Origin: Betaproteobacteria bacterium
GTDB lineage: Bacteria > Pseudomonadota > Gammaproteobacteria > Burkholderiales > Ga0077523
Reading direction: 5' to 3'
DNA length: 64,000 nt
Assembly: GCA_016125475.1 (NCBI GenBank)
Contig: WGLR01000033.1
Span: forward strand, 29,688-93,687
Below the pieces are notes generated by a model. It was not told the origin of the DNA and searched no databases. It saw only the letters and a list, made by a program, of their open reading frames with translations. Position 1 is the first letter of the stretch. Every line of letters starts with the position of its first letter. Both the position numbers and the translations under genes were made by a program. Positions 17,379 through 27,824 of this stretch are shown piece after piece.

Positions 17379-17897
17379 TCACTTGTCACCCAGGGCCTTC
17401 AGCACCTTGTCGGTGATGTCTATCCGCGCACTGCGATAGACCGCCTCCTGGAGGATCAGGTCGAATTTCTCGCTCTCGGCGATGTCCTGCACGACCTTGT
17501 TCGCCCGATTGATCACCTGCGAGAGCTCCTCGTTCTTGCGAATGTTCAGGTCTTCACGGAACTCGCGCTGCATGCGCTGGAGGTCGCGGTTCATACGGGC
17601 GAGGTCGGCTTCCTTGGCGCGACGGTCGGATTCCGACATCGTCATGCCTTCCTTCTCGAGCGTGCCCTGAAGGTCCTTCGCCTGCTTGGCGAGCTTCTGC
17701 AGATCGGCGTCGCGCGGCGCGAATTCCTTTTCGAGCTTCTGGAGCGCCTTTTTCGCGGGCGCGGCTTCGCGGAGGATGCGGTCGATGCTCACGAAACCGA
17801 CCTTGACCGCATCGGCGGCAACGGCCAGCCCGGTCGTCGTCACGAAGAGGGCGCAGCCTGCAACGGTGGCACAGATGGATGAGAGGAGTCTGTTCAT
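17379..17897 (-). CDS. skp: Periplasmic chaperone Skp/OmpH
   Basis: A 172-residue protein with a signal peptide ending in AVAADA, then a short beta segment (VKVGFVSIDRIL) and a long charged coiled coil (residues about 50-125, for example KLEKEFAPRDADLQKLAKQAK). This is the jellyfish-shaped trimer that holds unfolded outer-membrane proteins for BamA. It sits 40 bases after bamA in the same transcript, the usual order. Confidence 0.94.
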   Translation of the reverse strand: MNRLLSSICATVAGCALFVTTTGLAVAADAVKVGFVSIDRILREAAPAKKALQKLEKEFAPRDADLQKLAKQAKDLQGTLEKEGMTMSESDRRAKEADLARMNRDLQRMQREFREDLNIRKNEELSQVINRANKVVQDIAESEKFDLILQEAVYRSARIDITDKVLKALGDK

Positions 17898-17937
17898 AGG
17901 TTCGTTCTTCCCGCTGATATTTGAGTACCGGCCCAGA

Positions 17938-20205
17938 TCAGAAGATCGTCCCGAGCGTGAACTGGATTCGCTGCAGTCGGTCCGTCGGCTCCTTCTTGAG
18001 CGGCACGCCGAAACTCAGTTTCAGCGGGCCTACGGGCGAGAACCAGTTCAGCGCGAAACCAGTGGAGTACCGGAGCACTCCGAAGTTGTACGTATTATCC
18101 ACCATCCCTGCGTCCACGAAGGCCGACAGACGCAGACTGCGGTCCTTGTCCGCCCCAGGGAACGGGAAGTAGTACTCGACGTTTCCGAGCAGCTGGCGCG
18201 GGGCGCCGATCGCGAGCCCGTATTCGTCACGCGGCCCGATGCCGAACGTGTAGAAGCCGCGGACGCTGTTCACGCCCCCCGCGTAGAAGTTCTTGAAGAA
18301 CGGCAGGGGATTGCCCTCGTATCCGGCCGCGTAGCCGACGGTACCACTGATCTGGAGCGTTCCGTTCCTGCCGATCGGCCAGAACCGCTGGCCCAGGTAC
18401 GTGAGGCGGTAGTACCGCAGGTCTCCTCCGGGCAGCGCGATTTCCGTCTGGACACGCTGGTACGGACCCGACGTCGGCGTGATGGTGCTGTCACGACCAT
18501 CCCGCGAGAAGCCGAGCGTGCCGATGACACCGACGTTCACGGAACCGTATTGCGTCACGAAGTCGCGGAAGCGCTGCGGCGTGGCGCTGAACACCTCGAT
18601 GTCGGTGGACTCCACCGAGAGCCCGGTGCTGATCGTGTCGAGTTCGGAGACCGGGATGCCGAAACGAATGCCCAGACCGTCGGTGTTCGTCGCGTACGTC
18701 GACAGGTTGAGCGAGGACGGATTGAACCGCCGCGAGTAGAGATCGAAACCGCGACTCACGCCGTCGTCCGTCCAGTACGGATTCGTGTACGACAGGTTGA
18801 TCATCCGGTTGATGCGGCCGGTCTGGAGACCCAGCGACAGTGCGTTGCCCGTTCCGAACACGTTGTTCTGCGAGATCGACGCGGAAAGGATGAGCTTCTC
18901 GACGCTCGAAACGCCCGCACCGAAGCTGATACTGCCCGTCGGACGCTCCTTCACCGTCATGTCGATGTCGACCTGGTCCGGCGAGCCCGGTACCGGCGGT
19001 GTCTCGACGTTCACGTCCGAGAAATACCCGAGGCGATCCACGCGGACCTTGGAGCGGTTGATCTTCGACTGGGAATACCACGCCCCTTCCATCTGGCGGA
19101 ACTCCCTCCGGATCACTTCGTCCTTCGTCGTGGTGTTGCCGGCGATGTTGATGCGTCGCACGTAGACGCGACGCCCCGGATCGACGTAGATCGTGAAGGC
19201 CACCTCGCGCTTCTTCTTGTCGATGTCGGGAACGGGATTCACCTGGGCGAACGCGTAACCGTCGTCGCCGAGCCGGTCCGAGATCAGCTTCGTGGACTCC
19301 GTGAGCTTCTGTCGGTCGAACACGTCGCCGGGCTTCAGCTTGATCAGCGCGCGCAGCTGATCCTCGGGAACGGGAAAGTCGCCGGCCAGGCTGATCTTCG
19401 AGACGGTGTACTTCTCCCCTTCGGTCACGTTGATCGTGATGAACACGTTCGCGCGATCGGGGCTCAACGACACCTGCGTGGAGTCGATCGTGAAGTTGAG
19501 ATAGCCCTGGTTCAGATAGAAGGACCGGATCGTCTCGAGGTCCGCCGCGAGCTTCTGGCGCGAGTACTGATCGTTCTTCGTATACCAGGTCATCATGCCC
19601 GGCGTGCGCAGCACCATGAGATCCAGCAGGTCGTCGTCGCTGAACACGTGATTGCCGACGATGTTGATCGCGCGGATCTTCGCGACGGCACCTTCGAGGA
19701 TGTTGAAGTTCAGTGCGACGCGATTGCGCTCGAGCGGGTTCACGGTCGTCTCGACCTCGACACCGTACTTGCCGCGGGAGATGTACTGGTTCTTCAGATC
19801 CTGCTTCGCGCGTTCGAGCAGGGACTGGTCGAAGATCCTTCCTTCCTGCAGCCCGACGCTGCGGAAGATCTCGAGCAGTTTCTTCTTGTCGAATTCCTTC
19901 GACCCGCGGATGTCGATCGACGCGATCGCGGGACGTTCCTGGACGACGACGACGAGCACGCCGTTGTCGTCCTCGAGCTGGACGTCCTTGAAGAAACCGG
20001 TTCCGAACAGGAGCTTGATCGACGCCGTCGCCTTCTCGGGCGTCATCACGTCGCCTACCTTGACCGGGAGATAACCGAAGATCGTTCCGGCATCGGTGCG
20101 CTGGATCCCCTCGACTCGGATGTCCTGGATCTTGAAGGGTTCGAAACTATAGGCGGCAGGCACGTAGGCCAATAGAAACAGGACCGCGAGAAGGAGACGC
20201 TTCAT
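17938..20205 (-). CDS. bamA: Outer membrane protein assembly factor BamA
   Basis: A 755-residue Omp85 protein. A signal peptide (to about residue 20) is followed by five POTRA domains (IQDIRVEGIQRTDAGTIFG opens the first) and a C-terminal 16-strand barrel. The conserved loop motif VRGF is present (NSVRGFYTFG), and the protein ends in phenylalanine (LGTIF), the usual outer-membrane signal. It inserts beta-barrel proteins into the outer membrane. Separated from rseP by 3 bases and followed by skp. Confidence 0.97.
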   Translation of the reverse strand: MKRLLLAVLFLLAYVPAAYSFEPFKIQDIRVEGIQRTDAGTIFGYLPVKVGDVMTPEKATASIKLLFGTGFFKDVQLEDDNGVLVVVVQERPAIASIDIRGSKEFDKKKLLEIFRSVGLQEGRIFDQSLLERAKQDLKNQYISRGKYGVEVETTVNPLERNRVALNFNILEGAVAKIRAINIVGNHVFSDDDLLDLMVLRTPGMMTWYTKNDQYSRQKLAADLETIRSFYLNQGYLNFTIDSTQVSLSPDRANVFITINVTEGEKYTVSKISLAGDFPVPEDQLRALIKLKPGDVFDRQKLTESTKLISDRLGDDGYAFAQVNPVPDIDKKKREVAFTIYVDPGRRVYVRRINIAGNTTTKDEVIRREFRQMEGAWYSQSKINRSKVRVDRLGYFSDVNVETPPVPGSPDQVDIDMTVKERPTGSISFGAGVSSVEKLILSASISQNNVFGTGNALSLGLQTGRINRMINLSYTNPYWTDDGVSRGFDLYSRRFNPSSLNLSTYATNTDGLGIRFGIPVSELDTISTGLSVESTDIEVFSATPQRFRDFVTQYGSVNVGVIGTLGFSRDGRDSTITPTSGPYQRVQTEIALPGGDLRYYRLTYLGQRFWPIGRNGTLQISGTVGYAAGYEGNPLPFFKNFYAGGVNSVRGFYTFGIGPRDEYGLAIGAPRQLLGNVEYYFPFPGADKDRSLRLSAFVDAGMVDNTYNFGVLRYSTGFALNWFSPVGPLKLSFGVPLKKEPTDRLQRIQFTLGTIF

Positions 20206-20208
20206 CCG

Positions 20209-21576
20209 CTAGGAGCCACCGACCAGGCGTTGTATATCGTTGTAGATGGCGAAAGCCATCAGGCTGAAAAGTAGGACGACCCCGACGCGCTGGCCAATCT
20301 CGAGAGCTCGCTCCGAGACAGGTCTCCCCTTGATGATTTCGACCGAATAATACATCAGGTGCCCTCCATCCAGTAGCGGTACGGGAAGGAGATTGAGCAC
20401 GCCGAGGCTGATCGACACGAGTGCGACGAAGCTCACGTAGGGCAGCCATCCGAGCTGCGCGGACTGCCCCGCATAGTCCGCGATCGTGAGCGGCCCGCTG
20501 AGGTTCTTGATCGACACCCGTCCGATCACCATCTTCCAAATCATCTCGAGCGTGAACGTCGAAGCTTCCCAGGTCTTGCGCACGGCTTCGGTCGCCGCCC
20601 TGAAGAACGGATACCGGACTTCGGTGATGTAGCGCTTCATCGCCTCCGGATCGGTACGCGGGCCGATTCCGATCCTGCCGATGGTCTCGCCGCCCTCCTC
20701 TTCCGCCGCCGGCGTCATCGTGAGGTTCAGCGTGCGGCCGTCACGCAGCACCGTGACGGTCATGAGCTGGTCGGGGCGTTTGCGCACCTCGGTGACGAGG
20801 TCGTCCCAGCGCTGGATGGGGTGCGCGTCGATCGCGACGATCCTGTCTCCTTCCTCGAGCCCAGCCTTCGCGGCCGCCCCGGAGGAAAGGATCTTCCCGA
20901 CCACGGCGGGCAGCGGTGGCTGATAGGGCCTGATCCCGAGCTCCGCGAGGAAGTCGGCGTCGAGGGACTCGCTGTCGATCCGGCCCAGGTCGAGCCGACG
21001 GGCGTACAGGTTCCCGTCCAGCCCCTCGACCTCGACGACGACGGTGCGGCCCTCGACGGCCTTGTCGAGGAGCGACCAGCGCAGTTCCTGCCACGTCTGC
21101 ACGGGTACGCCGTCGACACTCCGGATGAGGTCGCCTGCCCTGAACGCCGCAGCGGCCGCGGGCGTGCCGATCTGCGGAGTCTCGACGGCCGGCCGGACAC
21201 CGGGAATGCCGTGCGCGTAGAGCACCCAGTAGAGGAGGATCGCGAGCAGGAAGTTCGCGAGCGGCCCCGCCGAGACGATCGCGATGCGCCGCCAGACGTT
21301 CTGGCGATTGAACGCGCGGTGGAGTTCGGCGTGAGCGACCGGGCCCTCGCGTTCGTCGAGCATCTTCACGTAGCCGCCGATCGGGAAAGCGCCGATCGCC
21401 CACTCCGTGCCGTCGCGCCCGAGTCGCCGCCGCCACAGGGGCGCGCCGAATCCCACGGAGAATCGCAGCACCTTGACACCGCACCACCGTGCGACGATGT
21501 AGTGGCCGAACTCGTGGAAGACGATCAGTACGCCGAGCGCCAGCAGGAACGCGACCACAGTGGTAAGGAAACTCAT
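20209..21576 (-). CDS. rseP: Inner membrane site-2 zinc metalloprotease RseP
   Basis: A 455-residue intramembrane protease with the HEFGHY zinc motif in the first helix, two PDZ domains (GTPAAAAAFRAGDLIRSVDGVPV and SSGAAAKAGLEEGDRIVAIDAHP regions) and the second metal site in PVPLLDGGHLMYY near the C-terminus. Family members cleave anti-sigma factors and remnant signal peptides. It lies between dxr and bamA as in most proteobacteria, so it shares a transcript with envelope biogenesis genes. Confidence 0.96.
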   Translation of the reverse strand: MSFLTTVVAFLLALGVLIVFHEFGHYIVARWCGVKVLRFSVGFGAPLWRRRLGRDGTEWAIGAFPIGGYVKMLDEREGPVAHAELHRAFNRQNVWRRIAIVSAGPLANFLLAILLYWVLYAHGIPGVRPAVETPQIGTPAAAAAFRAGDLIRSVDGVPVQTWQELRWSLLDKAVEGRTVVVEVEGLDGNLYARRLDLGRIDSESLDADFLAELGIRPYQPPLPAVVGKILSSGAAAKAGLEEGDRIVAIDAHPIQRWDDLVTEVRKRPDQLMTVTVLRDGRTLNLTMTPAAEEEGGETIGRIGIGPRTDPEAMKRYITEVRYPFFRAATEAVRKTWEASTFTLEMIWKMVIGRVSIKNLSGPLTIADYAGQSAQLGWLPYVSFVALVSISLGVLNLLPVPLLDGGHLMYYSVEIIKGRPVSERALEIGQRVGVVLLFSLMAFAIYNDIQRLVGGS

Positions 21577-21623
21577 CTCTTGCTCTCCGTTCGTGCGGCG
21601 TCGCGTCGCCAGGTCTTGCCTCG

Positions 21624-21657
21624 CCCGCCCGCGCCACGGCCATGCGACCCGGGCGGG
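21624..21657 (-). other. GC hairpin between dxr and rseP
   Basis: CCCGCCCG and CGGGCGGG form an 8-bp stem with an 18-base loop in the 93-base gap downstream of dxr. It could attenuate readthrough into rseP-bamA, but there is no T tract. Confidence 0.3.
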
Positions 21658-21669
21658 GCACTTCGCCGT

Positions 21670-22869
21670 TCAGGCTGCCAGCCGATCGAGAATCCCGTAA
21701 GCCAGCCTGCGCGCATGCTCGTCCGTCGCGAACACCTCTTCGAGGCTGTCCGCTCGCCCCTCCGGCAGCCGGTCGAGCACTTCCTCGACCACGACCGGAA
21801 TCCTGTCGAATCTGACCTGCCGCGCCAGAAAGCGTTCGACGGCGCACTCGTTCGCGGCATTCAGTGCGATCGCGGCGCCGCCGCCCCGCCGAAGTGCCTG
21901 GTAGGCCAGCCCGAGGCAGGGGAAGCGCACGAGGTCCGGAGGTTCGAAGGACAGGGTCCCGATGCGGGTCAGGTCCAGTCGCTCGACGCCCGCAGGGATG
22001 CGCTCCGGGTAGGCGAGCGCGTGCGCGATGGGCGTGCGCATGTCGGGATTGCCGAGTTGCGCGAGCACCGACCCGTCGTCGTACTCGACCATCGAATGGA
22101 TCACGCTCTGCGGATGTATCACGACCTCGATGCGGTCGGGCGCTGCGCCGAACAGCCAGTGAGCCTCGATCACCTCGAGACCCTTGTTCATCATCGTGGC
22201 GGAATCGACGGAAATCTTCCGCCCCATCACCCAGTTCGGGTGGGCGCATGCCTCGTCGGGTGTCACGCTCGCCATGCGCTCCAGCGGCGTCGTCCGGAAC
22301 GGACCGCCCGAAGCGGTGAGCAGGATCCTGCGTACCCCGCCGTGCTCCAGCCCGCGACGGAAGCCGGCAGGCAGGCACTGGAACACCGCGTTGTGCTCGC
22401 TGTCGATCGGGAGCAGTTCCGCGCCGCAGCGCTCGACGGCATCCATGAAGACCGCACCGGCCATCACGAGGGCTTCCTTGTTGGCGAGCAGCACACGCTT
22501 TCCGGCACGAACCGCCGCGAGGGTCGGCGCAAGCCCGGCCGCCCCGACGATGGCGGCCATGACGGTGTCCGCGTCGCCCACTGCGGCGACCTCGGCAACC
22601 CCTTCGGGACCGGACAGGACTTCGCAGTCGACTCCCGCCCCGTCGAGCCGGCTGCGCAGTTCGCGTGCGGCCGCGGGCTCGAGGAGCGCGGCGACTCTCG
22701 GGCGAAACGCGACGCACTGCTCGAACAGTCGGTCCACGTTACCCCGGGCCGTGAGACCGACCGCCCGGAACTGTCGGGGGTGTCGCGCAATCACGTCGAG
22801 CGTGGAGCAGCCGATGCTTCCCGTGGACCCCAGCACCGCGATTCCGCGGGTGTGCGTGGGTGTCGTCAT
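21670..22869 (-). CDS. dxr: 1-deoxy-D-xylulose 5-phosphate reductoisomerase
   Basis: A 399-residue enzyme of the methylerythritol phosphate pathway that makes isoprenoid precursors. The NADPH-binding [14 protein letters not shown] motif, the KEALVMAG segment and the substrate/metal motif [12 protein letters not shown] are intact, and the loop [21 protein letters not shown] is present. The start at 22869 overlaps the cdsA stop (ATGA). The track ORF extends upstream into cdsA and is not the true start. Confidence 0.97.
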   Translation of the reverse strand: MTTPTHTRGIAVLGSTGSIGCSTLDVIARHPRQFRAVGLTARGNVDRLFEQCVAFRPRVAALLEPAAARELRSRLDGAGVDCEVLSGPEGVAEVAAVGDADTVMAAIVGAAGLAPTLAAVRAGKRVLLANKEALVMAGAVFMDAVERCGAELLPIDSEHNAVFQCLPAGFRRGLEHGGVRRILLTASGGPFRTTPLERMASVTPDEACAHPNWVMGRKISVDSATMMNKGLEVIEAHWLFGAAPDRIEVVIHPQSVIHSMVEYDDGSVLAQLGNPDMRTPIAHALAYPERIPAGVERLDLTRIGTLSFEPPDLVRFPCLGLAYQALRRGGGAAIALNAANECAVERFLARQVRFDRIPVVVEEVLDRLPEGRADSLEEVFATDEHARRLAYGILDRLAA

Positions 22870-23690
22870 GGCGTCGGCGCGTTCAGGAAGACGTACAGCG
22901 CCGCGGCCGGAAGCGCGGACGTGAGGCTGTCGATCCGGTCCAGGACACCGCCGTGCCCCGGGAGGATCCACCCGCTGTCCTTCACGCCCGCCTCGCGTTT
23001 CATCCACGACTCGAACAGGTCGCCGATGATGCTCAGCACGACCATGGCCTCCAGGAACACGAGCGCACCCCCGAAACGGTCACGCACGACGAGCCCGGGG
23101 GCAACCGCCTCGACGATCCAGAGGTAGACGGCCACGCAGAGGAGCGCACCGAAGACGCCTTCCCACGACTTGCCGGGACTCACGCGCGGGGCGAGCTTCC
23201 TTCGCCCGAACCGCCTGCCGACGAAATAGGCGCCCGAATCCGCCACCCAGATCGTGGCCAGCAGCGCGAGCAGGAGACCCGGCGCGGGCTGCAGCGCCAC
23301 GACCGCGAGCCACGCGGGAACGAGCACCCACCACCCCGCGACGACCAGCAGGACAGCCGATCGCGCGTGCCATCCGAATGCGAGCCAGGGCAGTGCACCG
23401 AGCATCCAGAGGGCAACGGCTGCCCCCCAGATCCCGACGAGGGCGCCCCCCCGCAGACCTCCGGACTGGGTGGCACCGAGCCAGAGGAACAGCAGACAGG
23501 ACAGGGCGACGAGCCCGACGAACGCGGCGCGACCGCTGCGGCCCCAGCGCGAGATGGTGCCCCACTCCCAGGCGCCGATCGCGATGAAGACGGCCGAGGC
23601 GATGCCCCACGCCCGCTGCGAGAGGAGAAACAGGCCCGCGAGCGCAAGCGGGATCAGGATGGCCGCGGTGATGATGCGCCGGCTCAGCAT
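22866..23690 (-). CDS. cdsA: Phosphatidate cytidylyltransferase
   Basis: A 274-residue integral membrane enzyme that makes CDP-diacylglycerol for phospholipid synthesis. About eight hydrophobic segments are visible, and the CDP-alcohol signature SxVKRxxxxKDxxxxxPGHGGxxDRxD is present as [20 protein letters not shown] followed by GGVLDRIDS. The start at 23690 ([12 protein letters not shown]) is preferred because the track's longer ORF reads into uppS. It is 14 bases after uppS and overlaps dxr. Confidence 0.96.
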   Translation of the reverse strand: MLSRRIITAAILIPLALAGLFLLSQRAWGIASAVFIAIGAWEWGTISRWGRSGRAAFVGLVALSCLLFLWLGATQSGGLRGGALVGIWGAAVALWMLGALPWLAFGWHARSAVLLVVAGWWVLVPAWLAVVALQPAPGLLLALLATIWVADSGAYFVGRRFGRRKLAPRVSPGKSWEGVFGALLCVAVYLWIVEAVAPGLVVRDRFGGALVFLEAMVVLSIIGDLFESWMKREAGVKDSGWILPGHGGVLDRIDSLTSALPAAALYVFLNAPTP

Positions 23691-23704
23691 GGGAAGATCG
23701 CTGC

Positions 23705-24505
23705 TCAGCCCCTCAGGACTGGCGCCGCGACCCTTTCCGGATTCTCGTCCGGACCGCTCTCGGTCAGCTGTTCGCTCGTGCGGCCGAATCGCCGCTCGCG
23801 CTTGCGATAGGAATGGATGGCCGACAGATACGTGCGGGCATCGAAATCGGGCCAGAGCGCATCCGTGAAGTACAACTCGGTGTAGGCGAGTTGCCAGAGC
23901 AGGAAGTTGCTGATGCGCTGCTCGCCACCGGTGCGGATGAAGAGATCCGGCTCGGGCGTGTCGGCCATGGCGAGCCACGGCATGAGATCGCGCTCGGAGT
24001 ACTGGCCGGCCTTCTCGGGGTGCGCGGTACACATGCGGTTCACGGCCTGCATGATGTCCCAGCGGCCGCCGTAATTCGCGCAGATGGTGAGCGTGAGGCC
24101 GGTGTTGTCGGCGGTGAGCGCCTCGCTCTCCGCGATGAGCTTCACGAGACTCGCGTCGAGGGGGGAGAGATCACCCACCACCCGAAGGCGGATGCCGTTG
24201 TCGTTGAGTTGCCGGACTTCCTGCTGCAGCGCCTTCACGAAGAGCTGCATCAGGAAGGAGACCTCGTCCTTGGGCCGACGCCAGTTCTCGCTCGAGAACG
24301 CGAACAGCGTCAGGTGCGAGACGCCGAACTGGATCGACATCTTGACCGCTTCCCGGACCGCTTCCAGGCCACGGCGGTGTCCGGCGACGCGCGGAAGAAA
24401 GCGCTTCTTGGCCCATCGCCCGTTGCCGTCCATGATGATCGCGACATGGCGCGGTACCCGGGTCGCCTCGGGGATCTGGAGCGTTGAACTCGTGAAGCGG
24501 GCCAA
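23705..24505 (-). CDS. uppS: Undecaprenyl diphosphate synthase (cis-prenyltransferase)
   Basis: A 266-residue cytosolic enzyme that makes the C55 lipid carrier for peptidoglycan and O-antigen. The catalytic Asp is in [12 protein letters not shown], followed by the [12 protein letters not shown] motif, SSENWRRP and the C-terminal [18 protein letters not shown] block. The apparent start is TTG at 24505, one base after the frr stop; no in-frame ATG lies nearby. The C-terminal tail (about 20 residues) is longer than in many homologues. Confidence 0.96.
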   Translation of the reverse strand: MARFTSSTLQIPEATRVPRHVAIIMDGNGRWAKKRFLPRVAGHRRGLEAVREAVKMSIQFGVSHLTLFAFSSENWRRPKDEVSFLMQLFVKALQQEVRQLNDNGIRLRVVGDLSPLDASLVKLIAESEALTADNTGLTLTICANYGGRWDIMQAVNRMCTAHPEKAGQYSERDLMPWLAMADTPEPDLFIRTGGEQRISNFLLWQLAYTELYFTDALWPDFDARTYLSAIHSYRKRERRFGRTSEQLTESGPDENPERVAAPVLRG

Positions 24506-24506
24506 C

Positions 24507-25064
24507 TCAGACCGCCATCAGTTCGGCTTCTTTGGCGGCGAGGATCTTCTCCACTTCCGCCACGAATCGATCGGTGAGCTTCTGGACGTCGTCCTGTGCC
24601 CGCCGCTCGTCGTCTTCCGAGATCGTCTTGTCCTTGAGCAGGTCCTTCAGGTGTGAATTCGCGTCGCGCCGGACGTTGCGGATCGCGACGCGAGCGTTCT
24701 CGGCCTCGGCCTTGACGACCTTGGTGAGGTCACGTCGGCGTTCCTCCGTGAGCGCGGGCATCGGCACGCGCACGATGTCTCCCATCGTGGAAGGATTGAG
24801 ACCGAGATCGGAATCCCGGATCGCCTTTTCGACCTGGGCGAGCATCTTCTTCTCCCACGGGGTGACGCCGATCGTGCGGGCGTCGATGAGCGTCACGTTT
24901 GCGACCTGGTTCACCGGAGTGGGAGTGCCGTAATAGTCGACCTTGACGTGGTCGAGCAGACCGGTGTGCGCCCGGCCCGTCCGGACCTTTCCGAGGTCCG
25001 TCTTGAGCGTCTCGATGCACTTCTGCATGCGGTGCTCCGCGTCCTTCTTGACGTCCGCGATCAT
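24507..25064 (-). CDS. frr: Ribosome recycling factor
   Basis: A 185-residue protein that splits post-termination ribosomes with EF-G. The typical motifs are [21 protein letters not shown] near the N-terminus, the [14 protein letters not shown] segment and the [18 protein letters not shown] coiled-coil end. Full length, 63 bases downstream of pyrH, in the standard gene order. Confidence 0.97.
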   Translation of the reverse strand: MIADVKKDAEHRMQKCIETLKTDLGKVRTGRAHTGLLDHVKVDYYGTPTPVNQVANVTLIDARTIGVTPWEKKMLAQVEKAIRDSDLGLNPSTMGDIVRVPMPALTEERRRDLTKVVKAEAENARVAIRNVRRDANSHLKDLLKDKTISEDDERRAQDDVQKLTDRFVAEVEKILAAKEAELMAV

Positions 25065-25127
25065 TTGCCATGTCCTCTCAACGTTTGCGCCGTCCCGCGA
25101 TCTCCGACGGCCTGTCCCGGCAACGGA

Positions 25128-25847
25128 TTATGCGACATGCACGCGTGTGCCTTCGTCCTCGCCGAGGATCACCCGCTTCAGGGCCCCCGACTTGAATATG
25201 CTGAATACGCAGATCGGCAGGGCCTGGTCCCGGCAGAGGGTCAGCGCCGTGGCGTCCATCACCTTGAGATTCCGGCTGATGGCCTCGTCGAAGGTGAGAC
25301 GCTGATAGCGCATCGCGTTGGGATTCACCTTCGGATCATCGGAATAAATGCCGTCCACTTTAGTGGCCTTGAGTACGATGTCCGCCCCGATCTCCATGCC
25401 GCGCAGGGCGGCAGCCGTGTCGGTCGTGAAGAACGGGTTGCCCGTGCCGGCCGCGAAGATGACGACCTTGCCCTCTTCGAGATAGCGGATCGCCTTGCCG
25501 CGGATGTACGGTTCGGCGACCTGTTCGATGTTGAGCGCGGACTGCACGCGCCCCGCCACCCCGATGCGTCGCAGGGCGTCCTGCAGCGCGAGCGCGTTCA
25601 TCACGGTCGCGAGCATGCCCATGTAATCCGCCGTCGCGCGGTCCATGCCGGCGGCGCCGGGTGCCACGCCCCGGAAGATGTTGCCCCCGCCAATGACGAC
25701 ACCGGTCTCGACGCCGAGGCTGACGACCTCGGCGACCTCCGAGACGATGCCCTCGATCGTGGGGCGGTTGATGCCGTAGCTGTCCGGCCCCATGAGGGCT
25801 TCGCCGGACAGCTTCAGCAGGATGCGCCTGAATGCAGGTTTGGGCAT
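25128..25847 (-). CDS. pyrH: UMP kinase
   Basis: A 239-residue hexameric amino-acid-kinase-fold enzyme that phosphorylates UMP. Motifs include [23 protein letters not shown], the [20 protein letters not shown] segment and [11 protein letters not shown]. It is 12 bases after tsf in the rpsB-tsf-pyrH-frr operon. Confidence 0.97.
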   Translation of the reverse strand: MPKPAFRRILLKLSGEALMGPDSYGINRPTIEGIVSEVAEVVSLGVETGVVIGGGNIFRGVAPGAAGMDRATADYMGMLATVMNALALQDALRRIGVAGRVQSALNIEQVAEPYIRGKAIRYLEEGKVVIFAAGTGNPFFTTDTAAALRGMEIGADIVLKATKVDGIYSDDPKVNPNAMRYQRLTFDEAISRNLKVMDATALTLCRDQALPICVFSIFKSGALKRVILGEDEGTRVHVA

Positions 25848-25859
25848 CGCGTAACGGCT

Positions 25860-26762
25860 CTAGACCGTCGCGCCCTGGTTCTTGGCCGCAGCCGCCTGCG
25901 CCGCCACTTCGGCCGCGAAATCGCTGGTCTTCTTCTCCAGCCCTTCGCCGACGACGTAGAGGACGAATGCCGCCACCGAAGCCCCCTTCGCCTTCAGGAG
26001 CTGCTCGACGGTCTGCTTGTCGTCCTTCACGAAAGGCTGACCGAGAAGCGTGATCTCCTTCAGGAACTTCTGGACCGTGCCTTCCACCATCTTCTGCACG
26101 ATGTCGGCGGGCTTGCCTGATTCGGCAGCCTTCGCCGCGGCGATGTCACGCTCCTTCTGGATGAGTTCGGGCGACACCTCTTCCTTCGCGAGCGCGACCG
26201 GCTTGGTCGCAGCGATGTGCATCGCGAGGTCCTTCGCGAGGGCTTCGTCCCCGCCCGTGACGTCGACGAGCACGCCGATCTTGGACCCGCCGTGCACGTA
26301 CTGGGCGATCCTGCCCTTCGCCTCGATGCGCGCGAAGCGACGGATGGTCATGTTCTCGCCGATCCTGCCGACGAGGTCCTTGCGAACCTCGTCGACGGTC
26401 CTGCCGTCGAGGGCCAGCGCGGACAGTGCGTCGACATCCGCCGGCGAATGCTTCGCGACGAGGTCCGCGAGACTGCCCGCGAACGCAAGGAAGTCGTCGT
26501 TCTTCGCGACGAAGTCGGTTTCACAGTTGACCTCGACGATCGTCGCGAGCTTCTGGTCCGGGGACACGAACGTGCCGACGACCCCCTCGGCCGCGACGCG
26601 CGACGAGGCCTTGGCAGCCTTGTTCCCGAGCTTCACGCGCAGGATTTCCTCCGCCTTGGCCATGTCGCCGGCGGCTTCCGACAGCGCCTTCTTGCACTCC
26701 ATCATCGGCGCGTCGGTCTTCTCGCGCAGTTCCTTCACCATGCCTGCGGTAATTTCCGCCAT
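25860..26762 (-). CDS. tsf: Translation elongation factor Ts
   Basis: A 300-residue nucleotide exchange factor for EF-Tu. The N-terminal UBA-like domain carries [18 protein letters not shown], the TDFVAKN motif of the core follows ([12 protein letters not shown]), and the C-terminal region ends with the GEGLEKK coil. Family landmarks are intact and the length is normal for betaproteobacteria. Confidence 0.97.
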   Translation of the reverse strand: MAEITAGMVKELREKTDAPMMECKKALSEAAGDMAKAEEILRVKLGNKAAKASSRVAAEGVVGTFVSPDQKLATIVEVNCETDFVAKNDDFLAFAGSLADLVAKHSPADVDALSALALDGRTVDEVRKDLVGRIGENMTIRRFARIEAKGRIAQYVHGGSKIGVLVDVTGGDEALAKDLAMHIAATKPVALAKEEVSPELIQKERDIAAAKAAESGKPADIVQKMVEGTVQKFLKEITLLGQPFVKDDKQTVEQLLKAKGASVAAFVLYVVGEGLEKKTSDFAAEVAAQAAAAKNQGATV

Positions 26763-26798
26763 GTGTACTCCTTGTTCGATAGTCGTGTTTCGTCGGTG

Positions 26799-26824
26799 GG
26801 CGGGGGCCGCTGACCACCCCCGCC
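26799..26824 (-). terminator. Attenuator-like hairpin between rpsB and tsf
   Basis: GGCGGGGG and CCCCCGCC form a perfect 8-bp stem around a 10-base loop in the 72-base rpsB-tsf gap. Partial termination between rpsB and tsf is known in other bacteria. There is no T tract here, so attenuation is only suggested. Confidence 0.45.
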
Positions 26825-26834
26825 GGCGTGTCCG

Positions 26835-27581
26835 TTACTGGACCGCCTGGTCTTCGGTCGTCTCCACCTCGACGAACTCGTCGTTGCTGACCTCGCGCGT
26901 GATCTGGCTGCGCCCCTCGAGAACCGCGTCGGCAGCGCCGCGTGCATAGAGGCGGATCGCGCGGCTGGAGTCGTCGTTGCCCGGAATGACGTAGGCGACA
27001 CCGTCCGGCGTGTGGTTGGTATCGACCACGGCGATGACCGGGATGCCGAGCTTGGCGGCCTCGGTGATCGCGATCTTGTGATACCCCACGTCGATGACGA
27101 ACAGCGCATCGGGCAGGCTGGACATGTCCTTGATGCCGCCCAGGCTGCGATCGAGCTTGACCACTTCGCGCTGGAACATCAGCGCTTCCTTCTTCGAGAG
27201 CTTCTCAGAGGATCCGTCCTGGATCATCGACTCCATGTCGCGGAGCCGCTTGATGGACTGCTTGACGGTCTTGAAATTCGAGAGCATCCCGCCGAGCCAG
27301 CGATGGTCCACGAACGGACACCCTGCCCGGATGGCCTCCTCGCGGAGGATTTCGCGCGCCTGGCGCTTGGTGCCGACGAAGAGGATCGTGCCCTTGTTGG
27401 CCGAGAGCTGGCGGATGTACTTCATCGCCTCCTGGTACATGACCAGGGTCTTCTCGAGGTTGATGATGTGGATCTTGTTGCGATGTCCGAAGATGAACGG
27501 CGCCATCTTCGGGTTCCAGTAACGTGTCTGATGGCCGAAGTGAACCCCGGCCTCGAGCATCTGCCGCATTGTGACGGACAT
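26835..27581 (-). CDS. rpsB: 30S ribosomal protein S2
   Basis: A 248-residue ribosomal protein. It starts [20 protein letters not shown], contains [10 protein letters not shown], the [11 protein letters not shown] and [13 protein letters not shown] motifs, and the [14 protein letters not shown] and [12 protein letters not shown] blocks near the end. The start at 27581 has AGGAG upstream; the track's longer ORF reads into the leader. A promoter candidate lies 156 bases upstream. Confidence 0.97.
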   Translation of the reverse strand: MSVTMRQMLEAGVHFGHQTRYWNPKMAPFIFGHRNKIHIINLEKTLVMYQEAMKYIRQLSANKGTILFVGTKRQAREILREEAIRAGCPFVDHRWLGGMLSNFKTVKQSIKRLRDMESMIQDGSSEKLSKKEALMFQREVVKLDRSLGGIKDMSSLPDALFVIDVGYHKIAITEAAKLGIPVIAVVDTNHTPDGVAYVIPGNDDSSRAIRLYARGAADAVLEGRSQITREVSNDEFVEVETTEDQAVQ

Positions 27582-27737
27582 GTTCGTCCTGCTCCTGAAG
27601 TGAAGTTGAACCTCCACCCGCGCTGCCACCGGCCGCAGCCGGGGACCCCACTTTTCAATGAATTGCGGGTGTGTGAATTTCCCGGACGCCGGACGCGACA
27701 GCACCGGCTGCGCACCCCGAGTCCAGGATAGCTGGCG

Positions 27738-27767
27738 ATTTTAGTATCGTACGGACTGAAAACTCAA
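27738..27767 (-). promoter_or_regulatory. Putative sigma-70 promoter for rpsB-tsf-pyrH-frr
   Basis: On the minus strand TTGAGT (27762-27767), an 18-base spacer and TAAAAT (27738-27743) precede rpsB and leave a leader of roughly 150 bases. A long leader is common for rpsB, where S2 can repress its own mRNA. Motif found by eye. Confidence 0.55.
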
Positions 27768-27824
27768 GCACTTGGCGACGAACGGCGCACCATGGCGCAC
27801 CGCGGAACACCCGGGAAGCCGGCG

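Noticed and set aside
17686-20175. Plus-strand 829-residue ORF opposite bamA
   Set aside because: Antisense of bamA and skp, with low-complexity composition and no conserved domain.
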